This document shows positions 43,346-53,100 of a stretch of DNA of 64,000 nucleotides, in pieces. Position numbers and translations under genes: made by a program. The DNA comes from a bacterium (GTDB lineage Bacteria; Spirochaetota; Leptospiria; Leptospirales; Leptonemataceae). Location of the stretch: positions 1 to 64,000 of the forward strand of contig JANSYA010000013.1 in NCBI GenBank assembly GCA_024742665.1. Direction: 5' to 3'. Each line of letters begins with the position of its first letter. Position 1 is the stretch's first letter. The notes beneath the pieces were generated by a model. It saw only the letters and a program-made list of their open reading frames with translations, was not told the origin of the DNA and did not search any database.

Positions 43346-45574
43346 TTGAACGACGACGGCCAACAACGTTATTCGAAAGGCTCGCTGACTCTGCGCTATG
43401 CGACCGCGCTTTCGCTCGTTGCGCTGCTTTCGCTTTCCGGTTATTTAAGCCTGCGCTCCATAGTCAAAACTCAGGAAGACAGCGCTCCGGTGATCAACGT
43501 CAGCGGACGCCAGCGCATGCTCTCCCAGCGAGTCGCCCTCTTCGCCTTCCAATACGCGGTGGCCCAAAACGCCGTCGATCGCCAGCGCGCTCAGGTGCAG
43601 CTCAAAGCAGCCGCCGACCTGATGCGAGATTCACATCGCCGCCTGATTCTCGGCGATCCAGACGCGGGACTGCCGGGAATCCAATCGGAAGTCGTGCGCT
43701 CCATGTTGTTTTCCCCGCCCCTCGCTGTGGACCAACAGGTTCAGGACTATTTGGACCGGGTGACAAAGCTATTGGCCGCGCCTCCGGTGCGTCTGAACGG
43801 CGCGAATCCGGACCTGCGATATATTCTGGATGTCGCGCCGAATCGCCTGCTCGTCAGCCTGAACGCGATGGTGGACCAATACGAACAGGAGAGTCGCGAC
43901 GGCATTCAGATCATTGAATATGTGGAACGCATCATCGTACTGACCACGCTTATGACTCTGCTGCTGGAAGCCCTGTTCATCTTTCGACCGATGATTCGCG
44001 CGGTGGTTAACGAAAACCAAAAGCTCCTGCGTTCCCGAGAGCGCCTGGCCGAGGCGAAGCGAGAAACGGACGATATCCTCAGCTCGGTGGAGCAGGGTTT
44101 TTTCCTGTTAAACCGACCCCGCTCTGAAGAAAGTCCGCCGGTCATGGGCTCGCAGTACTCGCGACAGCTGGAACGCATTCTGGAGTGCCGCAACTTCGCC
44201 GGCATATCCCTGCTGGACGCCCTGCAAAGCGAAGCGCCGCTGACGGAAGAACGACGCAGCAGCATGGCCTCCTTTTTGAAATTATTATTTCGCCGGGACA
44301 TCCGCGACGAGACTCTCGCCACGCTAAACCCCTTTCGCGAATTCCATTTTCTATCGAATCTCAGAGGTATGCGCACGCTGCAGTTTCAGTTTCGCCGCAT
44401 CTATCGCGATTCCGAAATCCGTTCGGTCATGGTTTCGGTCCAGGATATCACCCGGGAAATTGAAATATCGCGCGAACTCGATATCAGCCGCGCGGCCGGC
44501 CAGAATCAAATGGAACGCCTGTTTCAGGTTCTGCAAATCGATTCCGGCCCGCTGAATTTGTTTATGGAGAATTTCGATCGGGAGCTCGCGCGGATGTCGG
44601 AGCTGCTGGCCGAAAATGTGAACGATCTGAATCAAGACGGGCTGCGCAAAAAGCTGCGAGAGTTGTTTCGCAGCGCGCATACAATCAAAGGCGAAGCGAG
44701 TCTCCTGCAGTTGAAATTCATCGAACATGAAGTGCACGCCCTGGAAGATCAAATCGAAACGGCCCTGACCCGGCGGAGCGACTCCGACGCGCCCGGACTC
44801 AGCGGTCGCGATTTTATTCCGATGATTACCGCGATCCAGTCCCTGACCGCGCAGCGGCAGGAATTAAGAAGCCTGGTCGATCGACTGCTGGAGTTTCACT
44901 CGGGTCGATCCAATCGAGGCGACTGGAATCCGGAGCCGGGCCGCTCCGAAAACAACGCCTGGCTGGACGACTTACTGCCCGGAGTTCGCGACACGGCGAG
45001 CAGCCTGGGCAAAAGGCTTCGCATTGATCTGGATAATTTTTCGCCGCGACACGTGCCCGCCGCTTTGCAACCGGTCCTGCGGGAAGTGCTGATTCAACTG
45101 CTCCGCAACGCGATCAGCCATGGCATCGAATCGCCGGCGGAGCGCTCGCGCCGTGGGAAAGATCCGGAAGGCGTGATTCGCATTTCCAGTCAGCGCAGCG
45201 GCAGCCCCGGCCCGGACGGTGAAGACGAAGCCCTGCTTCTAACTGTGCGGGACGACGGCGGCGGCCTGCCCATCGAACGCATCCGGGAGCGCGCCCGTTC
45301 CGAAGCGCTCGACGAAGCAGAACGATCCGAAATTGAACGCTGGCCCGTGCAACGCGTCATCGAAAAAATCTTTCACGCCGGCTTCTCCACCCGTTCGAAA
45401 CCCGATGGACTGGGCGGACGCGGCGTGGGAATGGATCTGGTGCGTTCGCGCATCCACGATCACGGCGGCGAAATCAGTGTGCGCTCCGAGCCCGGCCACT
45501 ATACGGCCTTCGATGTGGAAATACCGCTATCGAAGACCGGCGAAGCGGCCCGGCGATCAGAAACGATGAACTAA
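43346..45574 (+). CDS. Membrane CheA-like histidine kinase with PilJ-type sensor
   Basis: A 742-residue sensor kinase with an unusual order. A TM helix (about 20-38) leads to a PilJ/NarX-like sensor with V-S-G-R-Q-R-M-L-S-Q-R (about 50-175), a second TM (about 195-215), a PAS-like part (about 235-370), an HPt helix bundle with phospho-acceptor H445 in A-H-T-I-K-G-E-A, and a CheA-type ATPase domain (about 555-740: L-L-R-N-A-I-S-H-G-I-E, then D-D-G-G-G-L-P, then G-R-G-V-G-M-D-L-V). The CheW-like C-terminal domain of true CheA is missing. It probably passes phosphate to the receiver coded upstream. Translation starts at TTG 43346 with no clear ribosome binding site; no ATG lies close before the first helix. 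Confidence 0.88.
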   Translation: MNDDGQQRYSKGSLTLRYATALSLVALLSLSGYLSLRSIVKTQEDSAPVINVSGRQRMLSQRVALFAFQYAVAQNAVDRQRAQVQLKAAADLMRDSHRRLILGDPDAGLPGIQSEVVRSMLFSPPLAVDQQVQDYLDRVTKLLAAPPVRLNGANPDLRYILDVAPNRLLVSLNAMVDQYEQESRDGIQIIEYVERIIVLTTLMTLLLEALFIFRPMIRAVVNENQKLLRSRERLAEAKRETDDILSSVEQGFFLLNRPRSEESPPVMGSQYSRQLERILECRNFAGISLLDALQSEAPLTEERRSSMASFLKLLFRRDIRDETLATLNPFREFHFLSNLRGMRTLQFQFRRIYRDSEIRSVMVSVQDITREIEISRELDISRAAGQNQMERLFQVLQIDSGPLNLFMENFDRELARMSELLAENVNDLNQDGLRKKLRELFRSAHTIKGEASLLQLKFIEHEVHALEDQIETALTRRSDSDAPGLSGRDFIPMITAIQSLTAQRQELRSLVDRLLEFHSGRSNRGDWNPEPGRSENNAWLDDLLPGVRDTASSLGKRLRIDLDNFSPRHVPAALQPVLREVLIQLLRNAISHGIESPAERSRRGKDPEGVIRISSQRSGSPGPDGEDEALLLTVRDDGGGLPIERIRERARSEALDEAERSEIERWPVQRVIEKIFHAGFSTRSKPDGLGGRGVGMDLVRSRIHDHGGEISVRSEPGHYTAFDVEIPLSKTGEAARRSETMN

Positions 45575-46819
45575 GAAGCCCGAGCGCAGCTTCGGCTCAA
45601 ACCAGGTCGACTTGGGCGGCATGACTTTGCCGGCGTCCGCGACGTCCAACAGCTGACCGGTCGTAACCGGAGGCATGGCGAAAGCGACCGCGAATTTTCC
45701 GCCGTTGACCAATCGCTCCAGTTCTTCGTCGCCGCGAATTCCGCCGACGAAAATAATGCGATCGGAGGTCCGGGGATCGGCGATGCCGAGCAGCGGCGAA
45801 AGCAGATGGTTTTGTAAGACGCTCACGTCGAGACTGTTGATCTCGTCGGCTCCGGCATAGGTATTCTCGTTCGCCTGGAGAGCGAACCACTCGCCGCCGC
45901 CTTTGCCGTCGCTCAGATACATATTCAGCTCGTGCACGCCGGGATCGTTTTTCTTGCCGCCCGCTTTTACGCTGAAATTTGTTTTTACTTTTTCCAGAAA
46001 GTCTTCGCGCGAAAGTCCGTTCAGATCTTTGACCGCTCGATTGTACGGCAGAATCGCCATCTGGTCGTCGGGAAAGATTACGGTTAAAAAGAAATTGAAC
46101 AGCTCTTCGCCGGTCGCCGAACCGCCGGCGCTTTCGCGGCGTTTGCGGCCAATCGAATTCGCCGAAGCCGCGCGATGGTGCCCGTCGGCGATATAGGTCG
46201 CTTTGAGCTTCGCGAATAATTCCAGCAGCTGCTGCTGCAAATCTCCGGGCGGCACCGGATAGACGCGATGGCGCACGCCGTCGTCGAAGCTCACGTCATA
46301 CAGCGGCTGATTCGCATCGGCGTGGCCGTCCATGATCCGGGCGATCTCGGCCTGCTCGGCCGAACGATACAGCAAAAAGACCGGACCGGTATTCGCACTC
46401 AGGCGATCAATGTGGGTCGTGCGATCTTTCTCTTTTTCCGGACGGGTGAATTCGTGTTTCTTGATGGCGTCGTTCAGATAGTCGTCGATCGCCGAAGCGG
46501 CGACGAGACCGGTCTGCTGATGATCGCCGCGATTCAGACGATAGATGTACAGGCAATCTTCGGATTCTTGAACGAGATTCCCGTTCGCGATAAATTTTTC
46601 CAGATTCTCTTTCGCCCGGGCGTAGATCTGATCGTCGTACTGGCTGACGGTGTCGGGAAACTCCAGGTCCGAGCGCACCACGCGCAGAAAGCTGACGGGA
46701 TTGCCGTCGGCCATCGCCCGGGCTTCCTCCCGATCCAGAACGTCGTAGGGGACGCTGACAATTTGATCCGCCTGAGCGGGGTCCGGACGCACGGCCCGAA
46801 AAGCGCGAATAGATACCAT
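45557..46819 (-). CDS. DUF1015 family protein
   Basis: A 420-residue soluble protein. The N-terminal block V-S-V-P-Y-D-V-L-D, the F-L-R-V-V-R-S middle, and the Y-I-A-D-G-H-H-R signature near residue 215 identify DUF1015, which is widespread, often near serine metabolism genes, and not characterised. The last 18 bases overlap the 3' end of the convergent kinase gene, so both ends must share sequence. No other gene on this strand is close enough to form an operon. Confidence 0.9.
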   Translation of the reverse strand: MVSIRAFRAVRPDPAQADQIVSVPYDVLDREEARAMADGNPVSFLRVVRSDLEFPDTVSQYDDQIYARAKENLEKFIANGNLVQESEDCLYIYRLNRGDHQQTGLVAASAIDDYLNDAIKKHEFTRPEKEKDRTTHIDRLSANTGPVFLLYRSAEQAEIARIMDGHADANQPLYDVSFDDGVRHRVYPVPPGDLQQQLLELFAKLKATYIADGHHRAASANSIGRKRRESAGGSATGEELFNFFLTVIFPDDQMAILPYNRAVKDLNGLSREDFLEKVKTNFSVKAGGKKNDPGVHELNMYLSDGKGGGEWFALQANENTYAGADEINSLDVSVLQNHLLSPLLGIADPRTSDRIIFVGGIRGDEELERLVNGGKFAVAFAMPPVTTGQLLDVADAGKVMPPKSTWFEPKLRSGFLVHRF

Positions 46820-46869
46820 AGGGGACAGAATCGAGGCCTGGCCCGTCCCGGCAAGCGAGGTTTCCCGTT

Positions 46870-46981
46870 TAACCGCCCACGATTTTCACTGGAGAACCAG
46901 CCTCCGCACGGGGAACATAGAGCCAGCGACTCGGAGAAAGCTCAGCAAATGCAAAAAAATGAATGCCACCGCGAATAGACT
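46870..46981. other. Non-coding stretch before the repeat array
   Basis: No gene is seen. It lies upstream of the DUF1015 start and should hold its promoter. The last 25 bases resemble the borders between copies in the adjacent array (A-run followed by cactac). Confidence 0.35.
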
Positions 46982-47368
46982 CACTACATCTCGCGCTCCC
47001 TGTTCGAAAACCGCCGCTGGCAGGCGAGATCACTACATGCGAACAGGGAGCACGCGACATACAGAGGGCTTCGCAAAACTTAATAAATACACCGGCGCCA
47101 ACCAAAAAAAATCACTGCGTCTCGCGCTCCCTGTTCGAAAAACCGCCTCGGACAGGTGAGATCAGTGCATGAAAACAGGGAGCACGCGGCATACAGAGTG
47201 CTTCGCAGAAATTAGTGGATGCACCGGCGCCAACCAAAAAAAACTCACTGCAGCTCGCGCTCCCTGTTCGAAAAGCCGCCTCCGACAGGTGAGATCAGTG
47301 CATGAAAACAGGGAGCACGCGGCATACAGAGTGCTTCGCAGAAATTAATAAATACACCGGCGCCAATC
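46982..47368. repeat. Three tandem copies of a 131-133 bp repeat with inner dyad
   Basis: Copies start at 46982, 47113 and 47246. Each holds gctccctgtt and, about 33 bases on, its complement aacagggagc; the arms are 12 bp perfect in copy 1 (46995-47006 with 47040-47051) and 10 bp in copies 2 and 3. Each also has a conserved caccggcgccaa block and, in the first two, a run of 7-8 A before the next copy. Copies 2 and 3 are nearly identical, copy 1 is more diverged. Short frames here on both strands are repeat translations, not genes. Confidence 0.9.
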
Positions 47369-47450
47369 CGCCATATCGTGCACGGCCGGAAAAACATGAC
47401 CGTTGAACAGAAAAACGGAACGATTCCAGGAATGAAGACACTCCATGTAA

Positions 47451-47843
47451 ATGGACACGTCATACAAAGACGATAAAGTCTCCGAGAAAATCATTGCAGC
47501 CGCGATCGAAGTGCACCGCCATCTCGGTCCCGGTCTACTCGAATCCGTTTATGCACGATGCCTGGCGCTGGAGTTGGACGTCACCGGACTAGAATATGAA
47601 AGTCAGGTAGAGTTGCCCGTAATCTATAAGGGACGAAATATTCACGCGGGCTTCCGGCTCGATTTTCTAATCGAAGGATACGTCGTAGAAACGAAAGCCG
47701 TAGCGAAACTGCTGCCGATCCACGAAGCGCAATTGATCACGTATCTGAAACTGGCGCGACACCAAACCGGCCTTCTGGTGAATTTTAACGTTCCAGTTTT
47801 GGCGCAGGGAATTCGCAGGATAACTCTGTTTGCGCCGCCCTGA
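47451..47843 (+). CDS. GxxExxY protein (PD-(D/E)XK nuclease-like fold)
   Basis: A 130-residue protein with the name-giving motif G28-L-L-E31-S-V-Y34 and the nuclease-like core D71 ... E80-T-K82. Family members are small, often multicopy in a genome, and have no proven activity; the fold suggests a DNA or RNA nuclease. The usual N-terminus K-x-I-x-A-A-I-E-V-H-R-x-L-G-P-G-L is complete. The start is weak: no clear ribosome binding site precedes the ATG. It lies directly downstream of the tandem array, which supports the idea of a small mobile unit, although no ends or target duplications were found. Confidence 0.85.
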   Translation: MDTSYKDDKVSEKIIAAAIEVHRHLGPGLLESVYARCLALELDVTGLEYESQVELPVIYKGRNIHAGFRLDFLIEGYVVETKAVAKLLPIHEAQLITYLKLARHQTGLLVNFNVPVLAQGIRRITLFAPP

Positions 47844-47859
47844 ACACCGGGAACGCTGC

Positions 47860-47897
47860 AAAGAACCCCTATTTCGGGAATCGCCGATAGGCTCTTT
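47860..47897. terminator. Imperfect hairpin between convergent genes
   Basis: aaagaacccctat (47860-47872) and ataggctcttt (47887-47897) can pair with one bulge between the ends of the GxxExxY and ferritin-like genes. It may end both transcripts. Confidence 0.3.
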
Positions 47898-48444
47898 ACA
47901 CCAGATCTTCTTCCCAGTATCCAGCGGGCTGGCTGTACGGCGTTCCCTGGGTCGAATAGGCCGAATAGGACTCCAGAAACATACGGTTTTCATCCTGGAA
48001 ATTCGCCAGGCGGTGAAAGAGAAAACGAATGTTTGGATCTTCAAATTTACCGGCGATCTTGTGATAAAATTCCGCCGCGTCTTCGTGCTCCTGGGTCGCC
48101 AGACTGACCGCCTGGAGCTCGTCGCCTTTCGCGTCCTGCTCGGTATTGCGATCGAGTTTGCGCATCAAAACGTTCAGCGAGGTTTGATGAAATTTACCGA
48201 CGGCCGACATCATCTTGAGGTTCGGCAGCGCCTGACCTTCCGATACGTTTTCGTAAATTTCGCGGATCATCTTAATGTGTTCGTCGACTTCCGCCGCCAG
48301 TTGATAGAAGAGATCTTTGATCGGACCTTCCGGCAGCGTATCGCCGTTACGGTGATAGAATTCGAATACGCGCTTTTCGTGATCGATGGCGGAGGCCACC
48401 GCTTCGAGAAAGGTCGTCTTTTTTACCGGCTGAAATTTACCCAT
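47896..48444 (-). CDS. Ferritin-like (rubrerythrin-type) diiron protein
   Basis: A 182-residue four-helix protein. Helix 1 has D-H-E-K-R-V-F-E-F-Y, helix 2 has A-A-E-V-D-E-H-I-K-M-I, helix 3 Q-E-H-E-D-A-A-E-F-Y and helix 4 F-Q-D-E-N. The E-x-x-H spacing in helices 2 and 3 and extra acids in helices 1 and 4 match a rubrerythrin-like diiron site. There are no Cys pairs, so the rubredoxin domain is absent. It would act in peroxide handling or iron binding in the cytosol. It stands alone with its own promoter region upstream. Confidence 0.82.
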   Translation of the reverse strand: MGKFQPVKKTTFLEAVASAIDHEKRVFEFYHRNGDTLPEGPIKDLFYQLAAEVDEHIKMIREIYENVSEGQALPNLKMMSAVGKFHQTSLNVLMRKLDRNTEQDAKGDELQAVSLATQEHEDAAEFYHKIAGKFEDPNIRFLFHRLANFQDENRMFLESYSAYSTQGTPYSQPAGYWEEDLV

Positions 48445-48533
48445 GGGCTACGGATAGCCGGCAAGCTGAAATCCGTAAATCAAATTTTCGCCCTGCCGGC
48501 GATCGTGAATTCACATGGAACCGCGGTCTTTTC

Positions 48534-50021
48534 TCAGTCGGCGTCATCCGGCGCGAGTTTGAGCACAAGAGCCTGGAAGCCTGTGCCGGCATAGGGGACG
48601 ATCGGTGAGCCGAAATCGCCGTTACCCGCGCCGGTTACTAAAAAACCGTTGTCGCAACTCTGCATAAATCCCGAAGCCAGCGGTTGCTCGGCGGTGGCCG
48701 CGCTACCGTAAAAATTGTTGCGCAGCAAACGGCCGGTCGTCGCATCAAGCGCGCCCACGACCAGATCGTCCAGTCCGGTATACGGACGACGCGGCGCTCC
48801 GAAGCTCGCCGAAGACGAACCAAGAAAGGCGATTTCGCCGTTCACGGTCTGGACCGCCCGCGAGAGCGTATCCGCCGTGGCTCCCCCGCCGCCGTAGAAC
48901 GCATTCCAGCTCAGATCGCCGTCCGCAGTCAGAGTAAAAATCGCCATGGCGTTTTGAACTCCCGACGCCGGATGTGGACTGACCGGACTGCCCCAGGTGG
49001 CGTCCGAAACGCCCCCGACCAGCAGACGACCATCCGCAAGAGTTTCGAGGCTGACCGTATCGTCGGCCTGACCGGCGGCGCCCTGGAAGGTATGCCATAG
49101 ATAATTGCCGTTAAAGTCCACGCCGACCAGCGCGAAGTCGTTGGTGCCGCCGCCGGTAATCCCGTTGCGCTGGTTCGTGAAGGCCCCGTTAAAGGCGGTG
49201 TCGGCGGCTCCCGAGATGACGTAGCCGTTCTGGAAGCGCGTGATCTTATTCGCGACTTCGGCGCCCGCGCCGCCGAAGTGACTTTGCCAGAGAGGCGTGC
49301 CTTCCCCGTCGATCTTCATCAGGAACATCTGATCGGTCGCCGGATCGGTATTCGACACCACGACCGTGCCAGCGTTCGCTATATTGCCTACGCTTTTGCC
49401 CGCGAGTACGTAGTTGCCCGCGCCATCGCTCACCACGTCGCGCACTTCTTCAGTGCCGGCAGTTCCGAAATACGTATGCCATTGTAAATTGCCGTTAAAA
49501 TCCAGCTTCGCGACGATCGCATCGTTCGCTGTATTAAAAGCCTGGCGCGGAGAACCGAAGCCGAGAATCGCCGCGCCGACGACCAGCAGACCGTCGGGAG
49601 CGGCGACCAGCGCGGTCGGTCGATCCGTCGACTCCCCGAGAAAGGTGTGCCACTGATAGGCGCCGTCTTCGTTGAATTTAATCACGAAGATGTTGCGCGT
49701 GCCCGGTGAAGAAAAGGGCAGAATGGGGCTGCCGAAGGGTTGAAAGGCCCGCCCGACCATCGCGTAGCCCGCGTCGCTCGTTTGCACTACGGCTTCCATA
49801 AATTCGCCGGTGCCGGTCTCAGCGCCGAAGTAAGTCGACCAGCTGCGCGCGTGGCAAGGCGCGTTGTACAATAAAAGAGCCGTCGGATCGCAGGACACGT
49901 CGGCCTTTTCGCAGTCGCCGCCGAGACCGAGACAGCTGACCCCGCTGGAAATTGCGAGAAGCAGGATCGCGGCGCCCCTCAGGCGGCGTGCGCTTTCGTA
50001 AAGCGATCTTAACAAAGTCAT
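48534..50021 (-). CDS. Beta-propeller-like repeat lipoprotein (SBBP-type)
   Basis: From the ATG at 50021 the protein has 495 residues and a lipoprotein signal (AILLLAISSGVSCLG, Cys near residue 30). The mature part is built of about nine repeats of 40-50 residues with the pattern W-H-T-F/Y-x-G, a variable loop, then G-N-Y-V-L-A-G or G-L-L-V-V-G and a G-F-G-S-P turn. This looks like the SBBP beta-propeller repeats of leptospiral and other surface lipoproteins. It is probably exposed on the cell surface or facing the periplasm. The open frame reaches 50150, but the added residues are basic and lack a signal. Function is unknown. Confidence 0.8.
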   Translation of the reverse strand: MTLLRSLYESARRLRGAAILLLAISSGVSCLGLGGDCEKADVSCDPTALLLYNAPCHARSWSTYFGAETGTGEFMEAVVQTSDAGYAMVGRAFQPFGSPILPFSSPGTRNIFVIKFNEDGAYQWHTFLGESTDRPTALVAAPDGLLVVGAAILGFGSPRQAFNTANDAIVAKLDFNGNLQWHTYFGTAGTEEVRDVVSDGAGNYVLAGKSVGNIANAGTVVVSNTDPATDQMFLMKIDGEGTPLWQSHFGGAGAEVANKITRFQNGYVISGAADTAFNGAFTNQRNGITGGGTNDFALVGVDFNGNYLWHTFQGAAGQADDTVSLETLADGRLLVGGVSDATWGSPVSPHPASGVQNAMAIFTLTADGDLSWNAFYGGGGATADTLSRAVQTVNGEIAFLGSSSASFGAPRRPYTGLDDLVVGALDATTGRLLRNNFYGSAATAEQPLASGFMQSCDNGFLVTGAGNGDFGSPIVPYAGTGFQALVLKLAPDDAD

Positions 50022-50177
50022 AGTATCGCAGTAAAGACTTTCCAGGCCCGCTATAAAGACAAACCAAATATTCGGCCTATCGGATTTTGCCAGTGCTCGC
50101 GGCCCGACGGGCAACCTCCTGAGCCTTTTCTGTTTGCGCCGGTAAAACAACGCATCCAGACCGAGGCAAGTACGGAT

Positions 50178-53100
50178 TCAGGCTTTCGCAATCACGATAC
50201 GCACGCTTTCGCCGTCCATCGTAACGCTCAATTCGCCTGCGGCTGCAGGCGGCGCTTCTGCGCCGTTCAGGATCGCAGACAGAGTTTCGCTCTGAATAAA
50301 CTCCGCGAACTGTTCGATCGCCGACGCGACGTTTGCATGTTCGACTCCGGACGCGCCCGACGCATCGCTTTGACCCGCGGCCGCAGTCACGCCGAACCAC
50401 AGCTGAATGCGATCGGTGACTTCTAAGCCGGACTTTTTACGCAGCTCCTGCACGTTTCGGACAAGGTCCCGCGCGACGCCTTCGCGCAGGAGATCCGGCG
50501 TGAGCGTCGTATCGAGGGCCACGATGAGTCCGCCGCCTTCCGCGCCGGATACGCCTTCTTTCGAAATCGATTCGATCAGGCAATCCTCTTCGGCCAGCTC
50601 GACCGCTTCGCCGTCGGCGCATTCGATGCGAATCTTTTCGCCGGCCCGCAATGTCCGCACGACTTCGGCGCCCTGCGCGTCTTTCAGATAGCTTTGCACT
50701 TCCCGCACGCGCGGTCCGAGCTGCTTGCCGATCCGCGGCAGATTCGCCTTCACGCGATAGTCCAGAATGCCCGCGCCGTCTTCGATAAACTCGATTTGTT
50801 TTACGTTCAGCTCGTCGAGCAGCACGTCCTGATTGTCCTGCTTTTCGAGCGCTTTGCGATCGTCGACCGAATCGGCGTGAACCATCATGCGTCCCAGGGG
50901 CTGACGGACTTTTACGCCGCTCTCCTGGCGCGCGGCGCGGCCGAGAAAGGCCGCCTGCTTGATCACGTCGCCTTCGCGCAAAACTTCCGGATCGTGCCAG
51001 TGTTTCAGATCCGCGGAGGGCCAGCCGGCGAGCTGCACGCTTTCGGGCGCGCCGGCCTGCGCCAGGGGCATGCTGACCAGATTGCGAAAGATCGCTTCGG
51101 ATAGAAAGGGCGTAAAAGGCGCCGTCAATCGCGCAAGCGTCGTCAAACAGCGATAGAGCGTATCGTAAGCGGACAGTTTGTCCGCGTCGAGCTCGCCCTT
51201 CCAGAAGCGGCGACGATTCCGGCGAATGTACCAATTAGAAAGCGAGTCCGCGAATTCTTCGATTTGTTTGCCGGCCCCCTGGCAGTCGTACTTTTCCAGG
51301 GCTTCCGTGACCGAAGCAATCAGCTGGTGCAGGGCCGAAAGAATCCAGCGGTCGATCGAAGGACGTTCCGCGAACGGCGGCGCACTCTTGCCATCTTGCA
51401 TCACCGGATTGTTCTCCCAGTCCTCGCCGAGCTGCACGCCGTCGATATTCGCGTACATCGTAAAGAAGCTGACGCTATTGATTAACATGTTCATGAATCC
51501 ATGAACGATAGCGACGGGATCGTTTTTCGAGCCGGGCTGACCGACGCGCCGGCTGTTGCCAGGCGGACTGTTGGTCAAAAAATACCAGCGAATGGCGTCG
51601 GCCCCATGGGTATCGAAAACTTTAAACGGATCGACGACGTTGCCCTTGCTCTTGGACATCTTCTCGCCTTTTTCGTCGAGCACGTGCCCCAGGCAGACCA
51701 CATTCTTATACGAAGAAGTATTCGATACCATCGTCGAAATCGCGAGCAGCGTATAAAACCAGCCGCGGGTCTGGTCGATGGCTTCAGAAATAAAATCCGC
51801 CGGAAAATATTTTTCAAGCTGGTCGCCGCGATTACCCGACGGCCAGCCCCACTGGGCGTACGGCATGGCGCCGGAGTCGAACCAGCAGTCGATTACCTCC
51901 GGCACCCGACGCATGTTTTTGCCCGTGTCGGGATCTTTGAATTCGATTTCGTCGACGTGAGGTCGATGCAGATCCATGTCGCCCAATGGACGACCGGCCA
52001 GTTCCGAAAGCTCCGCCACCGAACCGATGATCCGAAAGCCGCCTTCGCCGTCGGTCCAGACCGGCAGCGGCGTGCCCCAGTAGCGCTCGCGACTCAGAGC
52101 CCAGTCGCGATTGTTTTCCAGCCAGTCGCCGAAACGGCCGTGCTTGATATTTTCGGGAACCCAGTTGATCGCTTCGTTGTTTTGAATCAGCTCCGACTTC
52201 AGATCCGTCGTGCGAATGTACCAGGCGTCCTTGGCGAAGTACAATAGCGGTGCGCCCGTGCGATAGCCGAAGGGATAGTTGTGTTTGTAGCGTTCCGATT
52301 TCCAGACGGAACCGGCGGTCTTCAGTTCTTTGACGATCGCTTTGTCGGCGTCTTTGAAAAACGTGCCGGCGTGGGGCGTGCCCTCGACGAAGTTCCCGTC
52401 CATGCCGACGGCGTGGATCACCGGCAGATCGTTTTTGTTTCCGACCTCTAAGTCGTCGGCGCCGTAGGCCGGCGCGATATGCACGATGCCCGTTCCGGTA
52501 TCCATCGTGACGAAGTCGGCCGTGATCGTATAAAATGCGCGCCGCTCCGGGTCCGGCTGAACATAATTCAAGATTTGCCGGTACGATACGCCGGCCAGGT
52601 CCGCGCCCTTCAGCGTTTCGACGACTTTGATCGCGGCGCCGGAGTTCGCTTCCGGATCCTCACCGAAGATTTCGTCTTTCAAAGCGACGGCGCAAATCAA
52701 CCGTTCGATCGTACCAGCGTCGGGCTCGCCCTCCGGACGCACTCGCTCGATTAGCAAATACTCTTCAGTCGATGCCAGCGCCAGCGCCACATTCGACGGC
52801 AGGGTCCAGGGAGTGGTCGTCCAGACCAGAAAGCTGGCGTTTTTGCCAAAGCGTTCGTTTTCCGGAGCGTCAGCCAGGCGAAAGCGCACCGTCAGACTGG
52901 GGTCTTCGGTTTCTTTGTAGCCCAGGTCGACCTCGGCGGCGGACATCGTCGTGCCCATCACCGGGTCCAGGGGTACTACTTTGTAGCCCTGGTAGATTAA
53001 TCCCTTTTCCCAGATGATTTTGAGCAGGTGCCAGACCGACTCAATGAACTCGTTGTCCATCGTAAAATAGGGATCGTCGAGATCGACCCAGAAGGCCATG

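Noticed and set aside
46869..47172. Short frames on both strands in the tandem repeat region
   Set aside because: They are translations of the repeat, recur in each copy, and lack a ribosome binding site and any known motif.
46982..47368. CRISPR array
   Set aside because: The period is 131-133 bases, the copies are continuous rather than repeat plus unique spacer, and no cas gene is near.
48684..49100. Plus-strand frame opposite the propeller lipoprotein
   Set aside because: It is Arg-rich shadow with no motif, while the minus strand shows regular repeats and a lipoprotein signal.
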